Assembly (NCBI RefSeq): GCF_001039355.2
Contig: NW_019775192.1
Location: 53,230 to 117,229, forward strand
Length of the DNA: 64,000 nt
Source: Lingula anatina
Taxonomy: Eukaryota > Brachiopoda > Lingulata > Lingulida > Lingulidae
Reading direction: 5' to 3'
The first letter of the stretch is position 1. Every line of letters begins with the position of its first letter. The notes under the pieces are model-generated. The model made no database searches, was not told the DNA's origin, and saw nothing but the letters and a program-made list of their open reading frames with translations. Below are positions 19,631-30,138 of this stretch, piece by piece. The position numbers and the translations under genes are program-made.

Positions 19631-22600
19631 ATGATACTGCAACATGCACAGAATGCATATGAAGTTTTAAGTAACAGTGGGGATGGCATTGTGTTTGGTG
19701 GTGCACTACTACTACTACTACTACTACTACTATTATTACCAGTACTTTATTTTATCAATTTACATCCAGAAAATCATAATTATAAAAGAAATATCAGAAA
19801 ACTTGGAAATGATGATAGGAATAAGGTTGACTGGAGTGGAACAGAGCTTGGTACCATAAACAATTTGAATTGTTTGGAGAATTTTAGCAGCATTAGGGTC
19901 CTTGATGTGTCAAGAAACAAAATAACATGTCTTCCCAAAACACTTCCACCACAATTGGAAACACTTCACTTGGGATGGAACAGACTCCATATGTTGCCCG
20001 AATCTGTTACAGAACTAAAAAAATTGACATGGCTTCATGTTGCCAGTAACCCAATCAAGAAAATTCCCAAGCGTATTGAAAGATTGACAAATCTCCAACA
20101 GTTTTATGTTTGGAGTTGTGGTATAGAGAATGTTCCTGATGAAATTGGGAATCTTGGAAATCTGGAAGTTCTAGATGTAAGTCACAATGCAATCACACAC
20201 CTTCCTAGAGGTGTCTTAAAGCTCCAAAATCTGAAATGGTTAGACATAAATAACAACAGGCTTACTGAAATTCCAGAACAAATTGCAAGCCTGCAATTCC
20301 TTGAATCACTTCGCATCCACAAAAATATGTTGAAAACCATTCCTGATGCTGTTGGACGTTTATCAAATCTCACAGAACTGAATGTCTCAAACAACCAACT
20401 TACAGCAATTCCTGTCTTCATTGTGGATAATTTGACCAAGTTGAAGATTTTTGATATTCGTCACAACCAAATTACACGTTTGCCATCATTGCAAAAGCTT
20501 GTACAGCTGAAGAAGTTTGATTTTGTTAAAAACCCACTTCAAGAACCTCCTCTTGAGGTTTGTGAGCTTGGTGTGGAAGCCATTTTGCAGTACCAACATG
20601 ACATGAAACTTTATGATCGTATAGGGGCTAGGTATGGCAGGAGGCAAGTAGTATATGTGATTGGGGAGTCTGAAGTTGGGAAATCCAGTTTTTGTGAAAG
20701 TCTGAGACTTCGCCACGCTTTTGTTACTGAAAGTGGGGACTACACTACAGTTGTAAATGAGTCCTTCATTAGTGATGGCAGCACAGTGTTTAATTTTTGG
20801 GACTTTGGTGGCCATGACATGTATAAAGTTATATGCCCGTTGCTTCTGAGACCAAATGCAGTGGTGATCTTGATGTTTGACCTCTCGAAGTATGCTTGTA
20901 CCACGAATGCCTATTATCTTAACAGCATTGGCTTTTGGATCCGCAAATTGCAGTCTCGAATCCCAGGTGTGAAGGTTATGATTGTAGGTTCAAAATCTGA
21001 TTTACTCACTGAGGAAGAGATCAAAAGTAGGATTCAGGATGTCACAGAGAAAGTGAATCACTACCAGGAACAAGTGTACAAAACGAACATTGAGCACAAA
21101 CTGGAGGGCATTGAGAGTGAACTTAAAGGAAAACCCATTTGGAAAAGAGAAGAGCGCCAAAAGCTTGAAATGAAAAAGGAAAGTCTGGAGAATAAACTAG
21201 ACAGCATGCTATGCATTAGTAAGAAAATTTTCGCCATTAGCTCTTTGAAGTACCAAGGTATTCCTGACATCAGAAAGGAACTCCAAGGCATAGCTAATGA
21301 AAATGCCCTGCTGCTGCCACCCAATTGGGTAGAGTTTGCAGATGAGGTCATGAAGCACAAGACCAAAGCACAGACAGAAGGGAATTCAAAACCCCAATCA
21401 CTGCACATGTCTGTGGGAGAGGCCTACAGAATATGGGAACAATGTAATGGATACAGAGCAACCCAATGCACCTGGTTTCAACCCATAAAAGATGCTTTTC
21501 ACACTGTCTCTAAATTCATAAAAATGCACAGTAAGAAAAAGGCCTTTGAGACCCAGTTGGATTTCCTTCACAAATGGGGTTGTATATTGTGGCATAGACA
21601 AAACTCCCGACTTTGTGACTCGGTTATCCATGACACAGGCCGAATGATAGATTTCCTGAAAAGGGTGTTTGATTACAACCTTTTCGAAACCCTGAAAGGA
21701 GAGAAGGCCAGAGGATTGTACACCTGCTCAAAGGCACAGTTTTCCAGAGAAATGCGTCTGCTTAAGAAAGGTGTTCTGATCACAAGACTGATGGCCAACA
21801 TTCTTGCTGATTTTGAAGAGAATGAGCAGGAGTTTTTGTTCTCACTCCTGCAGGAGTTCGACCTTTGCTACAAAGTTCGCTTTGGCAAGGGCACTCAAGG
21901 GCTGTATTTCCCATGGTACCTTTTCAAGCAAGAAGAACCTGAAGACCTGCCACATGTCTGGCCCAGTGTTCTAGAAGATGAGCAGATTCAGCTCCAAGTA
22001 GAGTTCCATTTCCTCATTGTGGTCCCCATAAGTTATTTTGAAAAGGTAATATTCCATTTTGATAAAGTTTTGAAATATTTAATTTTTAAGGCACATGTAG
22101 ATATTGTTGATCTTTGTCTATTTCATTCTTGTCTTGAAGCTGCAGGACTACGTACTTATGCATCAATTCAATATATTGTTTTTATAATAAGCTTGGGCTC
22201 AAAATAGCTAGCACATGATGAGATTTTTTTCTTATACTAACACTCTATGTCCCCATTCAGAATACGTAGGGGACTAACTAGTCTGAGGGTAAAATATGGC
22301 AACCCACTACAAAGCTTGCCATCTAATCTGCTAATAGACACTGAATAGATATTCTGTGGGGAAGTATTCAAGCGGGTCAGCCATATTTGACCCTTGGACA
22401 AGTTAGTCCCCTATTCTGAATGGGGCCTATGATTCAAAGCATCAGTCTTTTCTTGAAGGTGATGCAGAAGGAAGACAAGCACACAGAATGACCATGCTGT
22501 CATACTCAGTGTAATTGGACACCCCATGAATAAAATAATTTTCTATACCAGCTTCAGGGCCGACTCCACTGCAGTGTTTGTTCATTTGAGGACTCCCAGC

Positions 22601-25414
22601 GAAGAGACTGGTGCAATGGTATGTTCACCCGGTATGGCAGCTCTAGAATTTTGATCAGACGAGTTCAGGAACAAAATGAAGCCAAGATCGAGGTTGCAGT
22701 GAGGGGCAAGATTGTGGAGTTTGAAGAACTGTGGAAGATTCTTTGCTGGATACATACAGAAATGCAGGTTAGTGACAAGAATTCCCCCTCCCTCCCTCCC
22801 TCTCTCTCTCTCTCTCTTTCTCTCTTTAGCTTACAGTTTTGCCAGATTGATCAGTGCACAGCCTTAGAGTGCATTCCCAGAGATTTAGATCAATCCATCC
22901 AGATTGACCTAACTCCCTGGGGGTTCACGCTAAATTGCTATCAGTCGAGCACGCACCATAGTTACTTACCCCCTTGCAGCTTTTAGTAGGAGGGACAGAC
23001 ATTTAAGCCTGTTAAGCTGACAACAATCTAGTGAGACTCCCCAGGGGGATAGATTGATCTAAATATGTATGGCATTGGGAATGTGGTCCTAGTCACCTTA
23101 ATAAACTCAAATTCCAAACTGACACACAGTATTATAAATGTTAAGACAAAGATTACCATGAGGCTCATCCCAAAGAAATGATCATAAAGTGTTGATTGAC
23201 CCAACTCTGCGTAGACTCTTCCTGAATGCTGTCAGCTAGATTGACACATAAAACATGATTCTTCCTGCTGAAAAGCTGGCGATTACATACAGAAAAATTA
23301 ACAAATTTAGCTTTTGTTTTAGTGAGATCTGGGTGTGTATAAAAATATGTGTACAGAGGAAGCATATTTTAACAAACCTGCTCATCCAGCTTCTAATAAA
23401 TTTTGGAGTTGCCAACCTATCCAGAATTGACAAACATCCATTGGTCATTCATCATGGAAAATTGCATGCTGTATTCAAATTTTGCACAATTTTGGAAATA
23501 TTTGGGACGTAGCCACCTGACTACTTGAGAAATGTAGGTGATTGAGTGACACGTACCTGACCGAGCCTTTTCTTCACACTTTTCTTTACAACACAAAATA
23601 ATGTCTTCTTTCAGGACCTGTTGACAGAATATCCAGGGGAGACATCAGACGTCATCTACCTGTGTCCAGCCTGCACAAAGGAGGGGTCCAAGAAGCCTTT
23701 AAAACTACCCTGGGATACAGTCACAACCCTACCAGCCTTTGCCAGCTTTCGCCATTGTATCATCAGTAACACAGTTGCGTGCCATGGACAGCCGAATGCA
23801 CCCCAAATCCCTGCTGTTTTTCACTACCCTATGCTTAGTTCAAAAGGTATAATTGTACTTTATCAGTTGTTGATGGTTAGGATTCATTCAGATATACTAA
23901 AAAAATGCCCATTTGAATCATCTGAAAATATTAAAAATGAATTTAAAACATAGTTTTAAGGAAATTACATTATTAATTGTTTTTACTGTTGTAAATTCAT
24001 GCTTTGCTTTATATCCCCACTTGCACCCTAGGCCTTTTTAATTTAAAGGGATGGAAAACATTGAATTTTAGGAAGAGGTCACTTAAATCAGATGCACACA
24101 TCGGTATTATTTCACTATTATAATTAATTATGTTTGGAATGTGTATTCATGTTTTTAAATAGCTATAATTCCTCAATGTCTTTTTATTGACCATTTTCTC
24201 ATTTCCTGCATATGTCAAAAAGAAAAAGTTAACAAATATCTCTTTTCAGGCTGCTGTAAACAACTGAGAGACTATGAGAAGATTTGTAGGAAGAAATGTG
24301 TTCAAAAAGGTAATATTTAGGTCAAATGTTTTGAAGACAGATCCAGGAGGCACATTGGGCATATGGCCCCTCCTCTTCCCCCGGTTTTGGTTGCAGGCCC
24401 ATAACCGGGGGGGGGGGTTTCAGGGGGTTAGAAAGGACTGCCCTTTTTGCTGGGAAAAGGTTCCCTCTGGGTAAAATTTGATCTAGTGAAGGTTTTAGAG
24501 TAAAAGCTCTGCTTTTTCAGAAAAAGACTATATCCCCCCCATGTCTGAAATTGCTGGCTACAGGCCTGGGTTGTATACCTTTCTCTCCCCCCCTCCCCCC
24601 AAAAAAATTGAGTGAAACAAGACAAAGCCAAAGAGTAATTCATCCATCACCCCTTTAGAAAAACTATATGGAATCTCTCAATGGTTAAGGTCTACTAAAA
24701 AAAGTACTGATAACATGGTTTATTTTGAAGTGCTATGTGAAAATGGATGACTGTGTGCGGTGTAGGGATAGTAAGGAAAGTTTTTGAGTGATAGATTAGC
24801 ATATTTATTAAAACTGATTAAATTAAATATATTTGATAGCTTTTATACAGGTTAAGATGACAATCACAATTTAAGTTTAAAATTAAAATGTAGATTTTTT
24901 TCAGCAAGTTTCTTTGAATGGGAAAAGTTTTACAAATATTTTAATGTTTTTTCCAACTGGAAATATATTTTCTTTGTGTATATGTATTTATATGTATCAT
25001 TGTATATGCCTTTTTTAATTTTTTAAAACAAAGTGTAGAGATAAAAACAAACAAAAAAATAATGATAATAACACTTAAGGCACACATAATAAAATAAAAC
25101 AGCATCCATGCTTTATATGTCATTGACTCACTGTATAATATTTGAAGTTGGTCCACTTGCAAGTCATGAAAAGATAATACTGTCATTCATCCTAATAATT
25201 ATTTTTGTGGTCTTTTAAATTTCCAGACCAGGTTAAGAAAGGCTCTGTCAGGAAAAAGAATTCAAAAAGAGGGAAGAAGGCTACAGTGGTGAATTTGAAG
25301 GAAGAACACCATCATCAGCATAATGAAACCATCAACATTTCTGGTAGCAATGGAGTTCATATTGGTGATACAAACATTACCAATGTTCAGCCATCACAAG
25401 TGACCACAAGTTAA
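19631..25414 (+). CDS. Roco protein (LRR-ROC-COR) with C-terminal RHIM-like motif
   Basis: Five exons with matching phases: 19631-22045, 22552-22767, 23615-23846, 24250-24309, 25227-25414; 1036 residues in total. Domains: an N-terminal hydrophobic stretch with 11 leucines (about residues 26-44) coded by a CTA microsatellite; about ten leucine-rich repeats (70-315); a ROC GTPase with P-loop GESEVGKSS (about 345), switch region FWDFGGHD (about 390) and the base-recognition motif SKSD (about 454); a charged coiled-coil insert; then COR (about 530-900). This order and size match MFHAS1-type Roco proteins, which modulate Toll-like receptor signalling in vertebrates. The last exon is Lys-rich, then HHHQH, then NISGSNGVHIGDTNIT, which fits the RHIM amyloid core pattern. 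No kinase domain is present. Start: first ATG after an in-frame stop; the hydrophobic stretch could be a membrane anchor. Confidence 0.9.
22251..22425. repeat. Foldback MITE in Roco intron 1
   Basis: Ends CCCCATTCAGAATACGTAGG and the complement of CCCCATTCAGAATAGGGGAC are inverted repeats of about 47 bp in total, continuing through 'ggggactaac' and 'aaatatggc'. It has no coding content. Confidence 0.75.
22871..23083. repeat. Short MITE/SINE-like repeat in Roco intron 2
   Basis: Bounded by inverted GCATTCCCA and TGGGAATG followed by the palindromic block ATTTAGATC / GATCTAAAT. The interior 'ctccctgggggttcacgcta' is shared with 61026-61249 in the secreted-protein gene, showing a dispersed family. 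Both copies sit in introns. Confidence 0.75.
24394..24568. repeat. MITE, family with CAGGCCCGTAACCAG ends, copy 2
   Basis: Left end CAGGCCCATAACC followed by a G-run, right end GGCTACAGGCCTG; the interior 'cccttttt-gctgggaaaagg' matches 14645-14818 in the opposite orientation. It lies in Roco intron 4. Confidence 0.7.
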
Positions 25415-26781
25415 TACTAGTAGATGCACACCTTTATTAACATGCACAATGATTTTTTTATTATTATTTCATTTTAATGTTATGACATTTTAAATTTTTA
25501 TTGTCATATTTTGCCCAATTTTAGTAAGTCAATATGCACAGTGTATACCCAAGTATATGTGCGAGTATATGCACTGTTTTCAGTACTGTATGATGACTTT
25601 GTGGACATTACTAACTATTACTGTAGCATTCCTTTCTGTTACTGTACATGAGGAGGTACAGGGTATGTACATGTATGAGAGGAACATAACTGACAAAGTG
25701 ACAGCTAGAAGACTTCTAAGTACAGCTCAGTTTTTGGTGGTAGCACATATTTGACCTATATCGTATATGTTGAAAATATGACTTGTTTAACCATGTTATG
25801 GTCCTTGAGTGTGTGTGTGTGTGTGTTTGTGTGTGGTCTTAGTCAATAGCTATTTTTGTAGGACGCTTATAGAAGACGTGTATAAAAAGTATTTTGGAAA
25901 GTCTATATGTATACACATTTAATGCTCAAGTATAAGTATCATTAAAAATTGTTATTGAATCATCATCTTAAGACTTGCAAGTCTTCATCAATGATTTTAG
26001 GGTTGTGTTCTTCTGTGTGTTGAACTTTAATACATAGTTCTTAAGGCACATGAACATTGCAGAAGGCCAGTGAACACTAGCAGTCTAGCTGTTACAAAGA
26101 GCTCATCCAGAACAAGTTGATCTGCGGACTAACAGAACCAGGGATCAAGTATGACCAAACCACTTAAAAGCCATGCCGACTAATCCCCTGATGGTCTCCC
26201 CGCATTTACACTCTCCATCCCTGCAGGGGTCCAGCAATTAAGCCTTGGAGTCGAGATTTAATCTGTTTAATTGCGGAAGTGGAAGCGGGGACACCACCAG
26301 AGGATTAGGCAGCTTGCTTTTAAGTGGGTTTGCCATATTTACTCCATGGATCAGTGAATCCACAGTTCATCTACTCTGAATACACCCAAAGTTTTATAAA
26401 AGACTAAATTATATAACTTTCTGTATATAGAGGTCTAAGGTATAGAGCAATGGTTACTGATAATTATGAGTGTGGATTAACATGTTTCATTTATTAACTC
26501 AGCTCTATGGAATAATGGGGTTTTTAAAGGCTGCTATGCCTCATTAACAGTTTTTAAACTTGTTGATATGATGTTATCTATCAATCAATCAATAGAATCT
26601 GAAATGTTAAATTTTTAATTTTTATTAGTATGTTGCACCCAGTGCTGAGTGCTGGTACTGGGCCTATGTATTTTTATGCTGATTTTTAGGGAATCGACTC
26701 CCTTCAGTAGATTTAGAACTACATGTTTATGTAGCAATATAGGATATAGTTTAAATGCATGGCACTCATATAGTATTGTTT
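25415..26781. other. 3' flank of the Roco gene
   Basis: Probably includes the 3' UTR. Holds a (GT)n tract near 25808-25836, a MITE at 26113-26372, and otherwise AT-rich sequence with no recognisable exon. Confidence 0.45.
26113..26372. repeat. Foldback MITE of about 260 bp
   Basis: Long imperfect terminal inverted repeats: 'ccacttaaaagccatgccga' with 'ctaatcccctgatggtctcc' on the left pair with 'gaggattaggcagcttgctt' and 'ttaagtgggtttg' on the right, roughly 70 bp per arm with scattered mismatches. It has no coding content. Confidence 0.65.
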
Positions 26782-26845
26782 ATGTACAGACACAGATGTG
26801 TCTGTACATATTGCCATCACCTGCGTCTGTCGTCGCCGTTCATGT
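26782..26845 (+). repeat. Pearl-like element end cut by a gap
   Basis: The perfect terminal hairpin is followed by the conserved 'cacctgcgtctgtcgtcgcc' block, then the sequence stops at the n at 26846. Contig 2 evidently ended inside this repeat. Confidence 0.75.
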
Positions 26846-26846
26846 N
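26846..26846. other. Assembly gap (contig 2 / contig 3)
   Basis: A single n between a pearl-like repeat and a Penelope-like fragment, two unrelated mobile elements. Confidence 0.9.
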
Positions 26847-27762
26847 GGGGCTCCTCTGCATCCCTCTGGAGCACCGTGAGGTAGATAGCTGGTAAATCAT
26901 ACCCCCCCTGTCTGTTCAGGTCTGGTTGTTTGGTCCTGATGTGTACGGCTTCTGCTATTTTTCTTTGGAATGTCCAGTTTTCCCTGTCTATCACTTTCAG
27001 GCTGTCAAAATCTATGTGGTGACCTTGATGTTTGCAGGTATGTTCTCCAAGGGCTGATTTCCAGTTGTTTTTGGCCACTGAGTCTTTGTGTTCTTTCATT
27101 CTTGTGGCTAATGGTCTTCCTGTTTCGCCAATGTATTCTCCTTGGCAGGTTCCACATTTGACTGAATATATCACACCACATTGCTCTCCTTGGGTTAGGG
27201 GATCCTTGGGTTTCACTAGTGCTTGTCTCAGCGTCCAACCTGGCTTATGGTGGAGTTTGATGTTATATTTTTTATAAACCCAGCTTAGTTTTTCTGACAG
27301 ACCTTGGCAGTATGGTAACACTATACTTTGCTTTGCACCCTCAATGAGGCCCATTGCATCCTTTTCTTTGTCATGTCTGTTCTTGCCTCTTTTTTCCCCT
27401 TGTTTTAGTGCCCATTTTGGATATCCACATGCTAACAGGTCTTTTTCAATCTTCTTCCTTTCTGTTTGTTTGTCTTCTGTATCCGATATCACAGTCTCAC
27501 ATCGGTGGAAAAGTGAAGCTGGTACACTAAGTTTTTGCGAGGTTGGATGATGAGACGACCACTGTAAGTAGTGATCTGTGTTCGTGGCTTTCCTGTACAC
27601 TGTAGTTTTAATCCGTTCTTTGTCTTTGGTCATCTTTATATCTAGCATTGGCAGAGAACCTTCTACATTTTCTTCTTCTATTGTGAAGTGTATGCTTTGG
27701 TGTTGTGCATTAATGTGTTCAAACAGTGCCTGCACATGCGTCTTCTTGGATACCCTAGTCAT
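26847..27762 (-). CDS. Penelope-like element: RT C-terminal part and GIY-YIG endonuclease (fragment)
   Basis: About 305 residues in one open minus-strand frame. The first part (LFEHINAQHQSIHFTIEEE, LPMLDIKMTKD, TTVYRKATNTDHYL) is the palm-thumb region of a Penelope-like reverse transcriptase. The second part has the GIY-YIG nuclease signature CGVIYSVKCG...GEYIGETGRPLATRMKEHK. That domain pair is diagnostic of Penelope-like retroelements. Both ends are missing: the RT fingers with the catalytic aspartates are absent, because a stop codon precedes the first methionine, and the 3' end is cut by the gap at 26846. The fragment lies where intron sequence of PRPF31 is expected, so it is probably an insertion in one allele. 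Confidence 0.85.
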
Positions 27763-27769
27763 TTACTCC

Positions 27770-27798
27770 CTGATGATGGTGACTGACAGTCACAGAAA
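27770..27798 (+). ncRNA. Hammerhead-ribozyme-like core next to the Penelope-like fragment
   Basis: CTGATGA (27770-27776) and GAAA (27795-27798) are the two conserved catalytic boxes, separated by a small stem GTGAC/GTCAC with loop TGACA. After GAAA, TATT and AATA can pair as a short third stem around GGAGGT. Penelope-like elements are known to carry hammerhead motifs in their terminal regions. The cleavage-site uridine expected after the third stem is not evident, so activity is doubtful, and the motif is on the strand opposite to the RT frame, as would happen with an inverted terminal segment. Confidence 0.4.
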
Positions 27799-28101
27799 TA
27801 TTGGAGGTAATACCCACATATTTTACAAGCTCTTGATAAAAAGAAAAACAATAATTTGAATTTATACATACAGAGCTAATGAAACTGTTCTCTCAGTTTC
27901 ACTAATGTATTGGTTTGTTCAAATATAGCAGGTCTAAAACACGTAACTCTCTGTCTTTATTTTTTAAAAAGTTATAATAGGTTAATTTGCATGCTGTTGT
28001 TTTTATATGATATTGGTAGATATTTATCATATGATATTGCATGGAATATATTACCAAATTCTTAATATCAAGAAATAATCTTATCACAAAATATTATCTA
28101 G

Positions 28102-30138
28102 GTGTTGCTGGTGGCCTGACCAACTTATCCAAGATGCCATCATGCAATGTCCTAGTCCTTGGAGCACAGAAAAGAACTTTGTCAGGCTTTTCCACCACAG
28201 CAATTATGCCTCACACAGGTTATATCTATTACTGTGAGCTTGTCCAGAACACTCCCCCTGTAAGTTATGTGTGGTTTTGCAGACTAATTTGTAAATGTTT
28301 GTTAATATTTGATATGTAATTTAATAGTGTTGTTTATTGTGTTGTTATTAGAAGAATGGACAGGTGAAAGAAAGCATGCATCTGATATCACACACATATA
28401 TTAATGCAACTGCATGTGCATGCACACAAACACACACACACACACACACATGAGAATAGATAGGTACAATAAGTTTTGATTAACATTTCATCCAGGATAT
28501 GAGGCGGAAAGCTGCCAGGTTAGTTGCAGGGAAGTGTACGCTGGCTGCACGCGTAGATTCATTCCATGAGAGTCAAGACGGAGCAATTGGAGACCAACTC
28601 AAAGCTGAAATAGAGCAAAAATTAGACAAAATGGTAGAACCACCCCCAGTGAAACAGGTCAAAGCTCTTCCTGCTCCTATTGATGCATCCAAGAAGAAAA
28701 GAGGAGGACGAAGGTGGATTAATTTTATTTTTTTTATAAAGATTGTTTGTCAGAGATGAATCTTATTTATATATTGCCAATGAACATCAATGAACATCAT
28801 TTTAAAATTACTTAAAAATAAAACCTTTTTCCACAGAATTGTATATTATAACAGGGTTTTCTAATTGTACTTTACAAAAAACATATGATATGGATTTGCT
28901 GTTTGTTGATCAATGATTATTCACTTTTACTATCCTTTTTAGGGCGAGAAAAATGAAGGAACGGAATGGTATGACAGAAATGAGGAAAGCTGCAAATAGA
29001 TTAAATTTTGGAGAGGTATGTTTGCAAAAATATACTTATCATTATAAATACTAATCATTATAAATAAGAGATATTAATGACAAGCATTGCATTTGAGATG
29101 TAGAAGGGATCCTGGGAAATTTTCACTCTGATGAGCAGAAGTCAATCTAGTACTTAGATATTAGATAAGATACTCTTATTTCAATGATCCTTTGAGAAAT
29201 TCATCTGATTTTGAATTCTCTTTTTTTTTTCAAGATAAGCAATTTGTGTGATATAAGTATTATTCTTCTCTTACAGATTGAAGAGGATGCATATCAAGAT
29301 GATCTTGGGTTCTCTTTGGGAACACTGAAGAGTAAATCTGGTCGCATTAGAGGACCACCAGTGGACTCGAAGACTAAAGCCAGAATATCCAAAACACTGC
29401 AGGTAAATAAAGCAAATAAAGAAAGAGAGATTAAGAGGTTAATTGAGAAACTTATTTAATACAAAAGTCTCAGAAATAAATTGAATATTTTTGCATGGTG
29501 TCCACATCTTCATATTGTCTATTAAAATTTATAGTTTAGATACAAATTTACGTTATTATCTTATTTAATTATTTGTTCATTTATTATTATTTTTGTAGCA
29601 AAAACTTCAGAAACAGAACGTGACATGGGGTGGCAGTACAACAGTGAAGAAACATGTGTCAGGAACAGCATCCAGTGTAGCGTTTACACCTTTACAGGTA
29701 TGATGTACCACTATAAGTCCCTTTGCATTTATTTATATTTTACACATATATATTTTTAATAAAATGTTTATATATCGTGCATTCCAAGTGGTTGAATAAA
29801 CTCAGAATATTGAAAGAGTTTCATTGTAGTGTAGATAAAGAAAACTTCTAAGGCCCGTTTTTGTTAAATAACCTCTGTATGAAATGCAGCATGATATTTA
29901 ATTATTTATGCCATGTTTGTTTCTTATTACTATAAGGGTACATTTTTTCACTTCTTATTCTTTGCATTGTAGTCAATGTATCAATTATTCAAATATTTAT
30001 GCTATTTTCATTCATAATCAACAGGGTTTGGAAATCGTCAATCCACAGGCAGCAGAAAAAAAGGTACAGGAAGCCAACCAAAAATATTTCTCCACCACAG
30101 CAGGCTTCTTAAAAATTAATAGATCAGACCAGAAATGA
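28102..30138 (+). CDS. PRPF31: PRPF31 3' exons, second copy (probable allele)
   Basis: Six exons, 28102-28259, 28496-28713, 28943-29015, 29277-29402, 29599-29697 and 30025-30138, encode the NOP-domain half of PRPF31 and its C-terminus. Landmarks are GAQKRTLSGFSTTAIMPHTG, DMRRKAARLVAGKCTLAARV, EPPPVKQVKALPAP, the basic KKKRGGRR, FGEIEEDAYQDDLGFSLG and GLEIVNPQAAEKKVQEANQK. The amino acids agree with the exons at 34890-36886; the base changes seen are silent (for example GAT/GAC before MRRK). No upstream PRPF31 exons precede it in this contig. It is best read as the other haplotype and not a second gene; an independent partial duplication is less likely. Confidence 0.85.
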
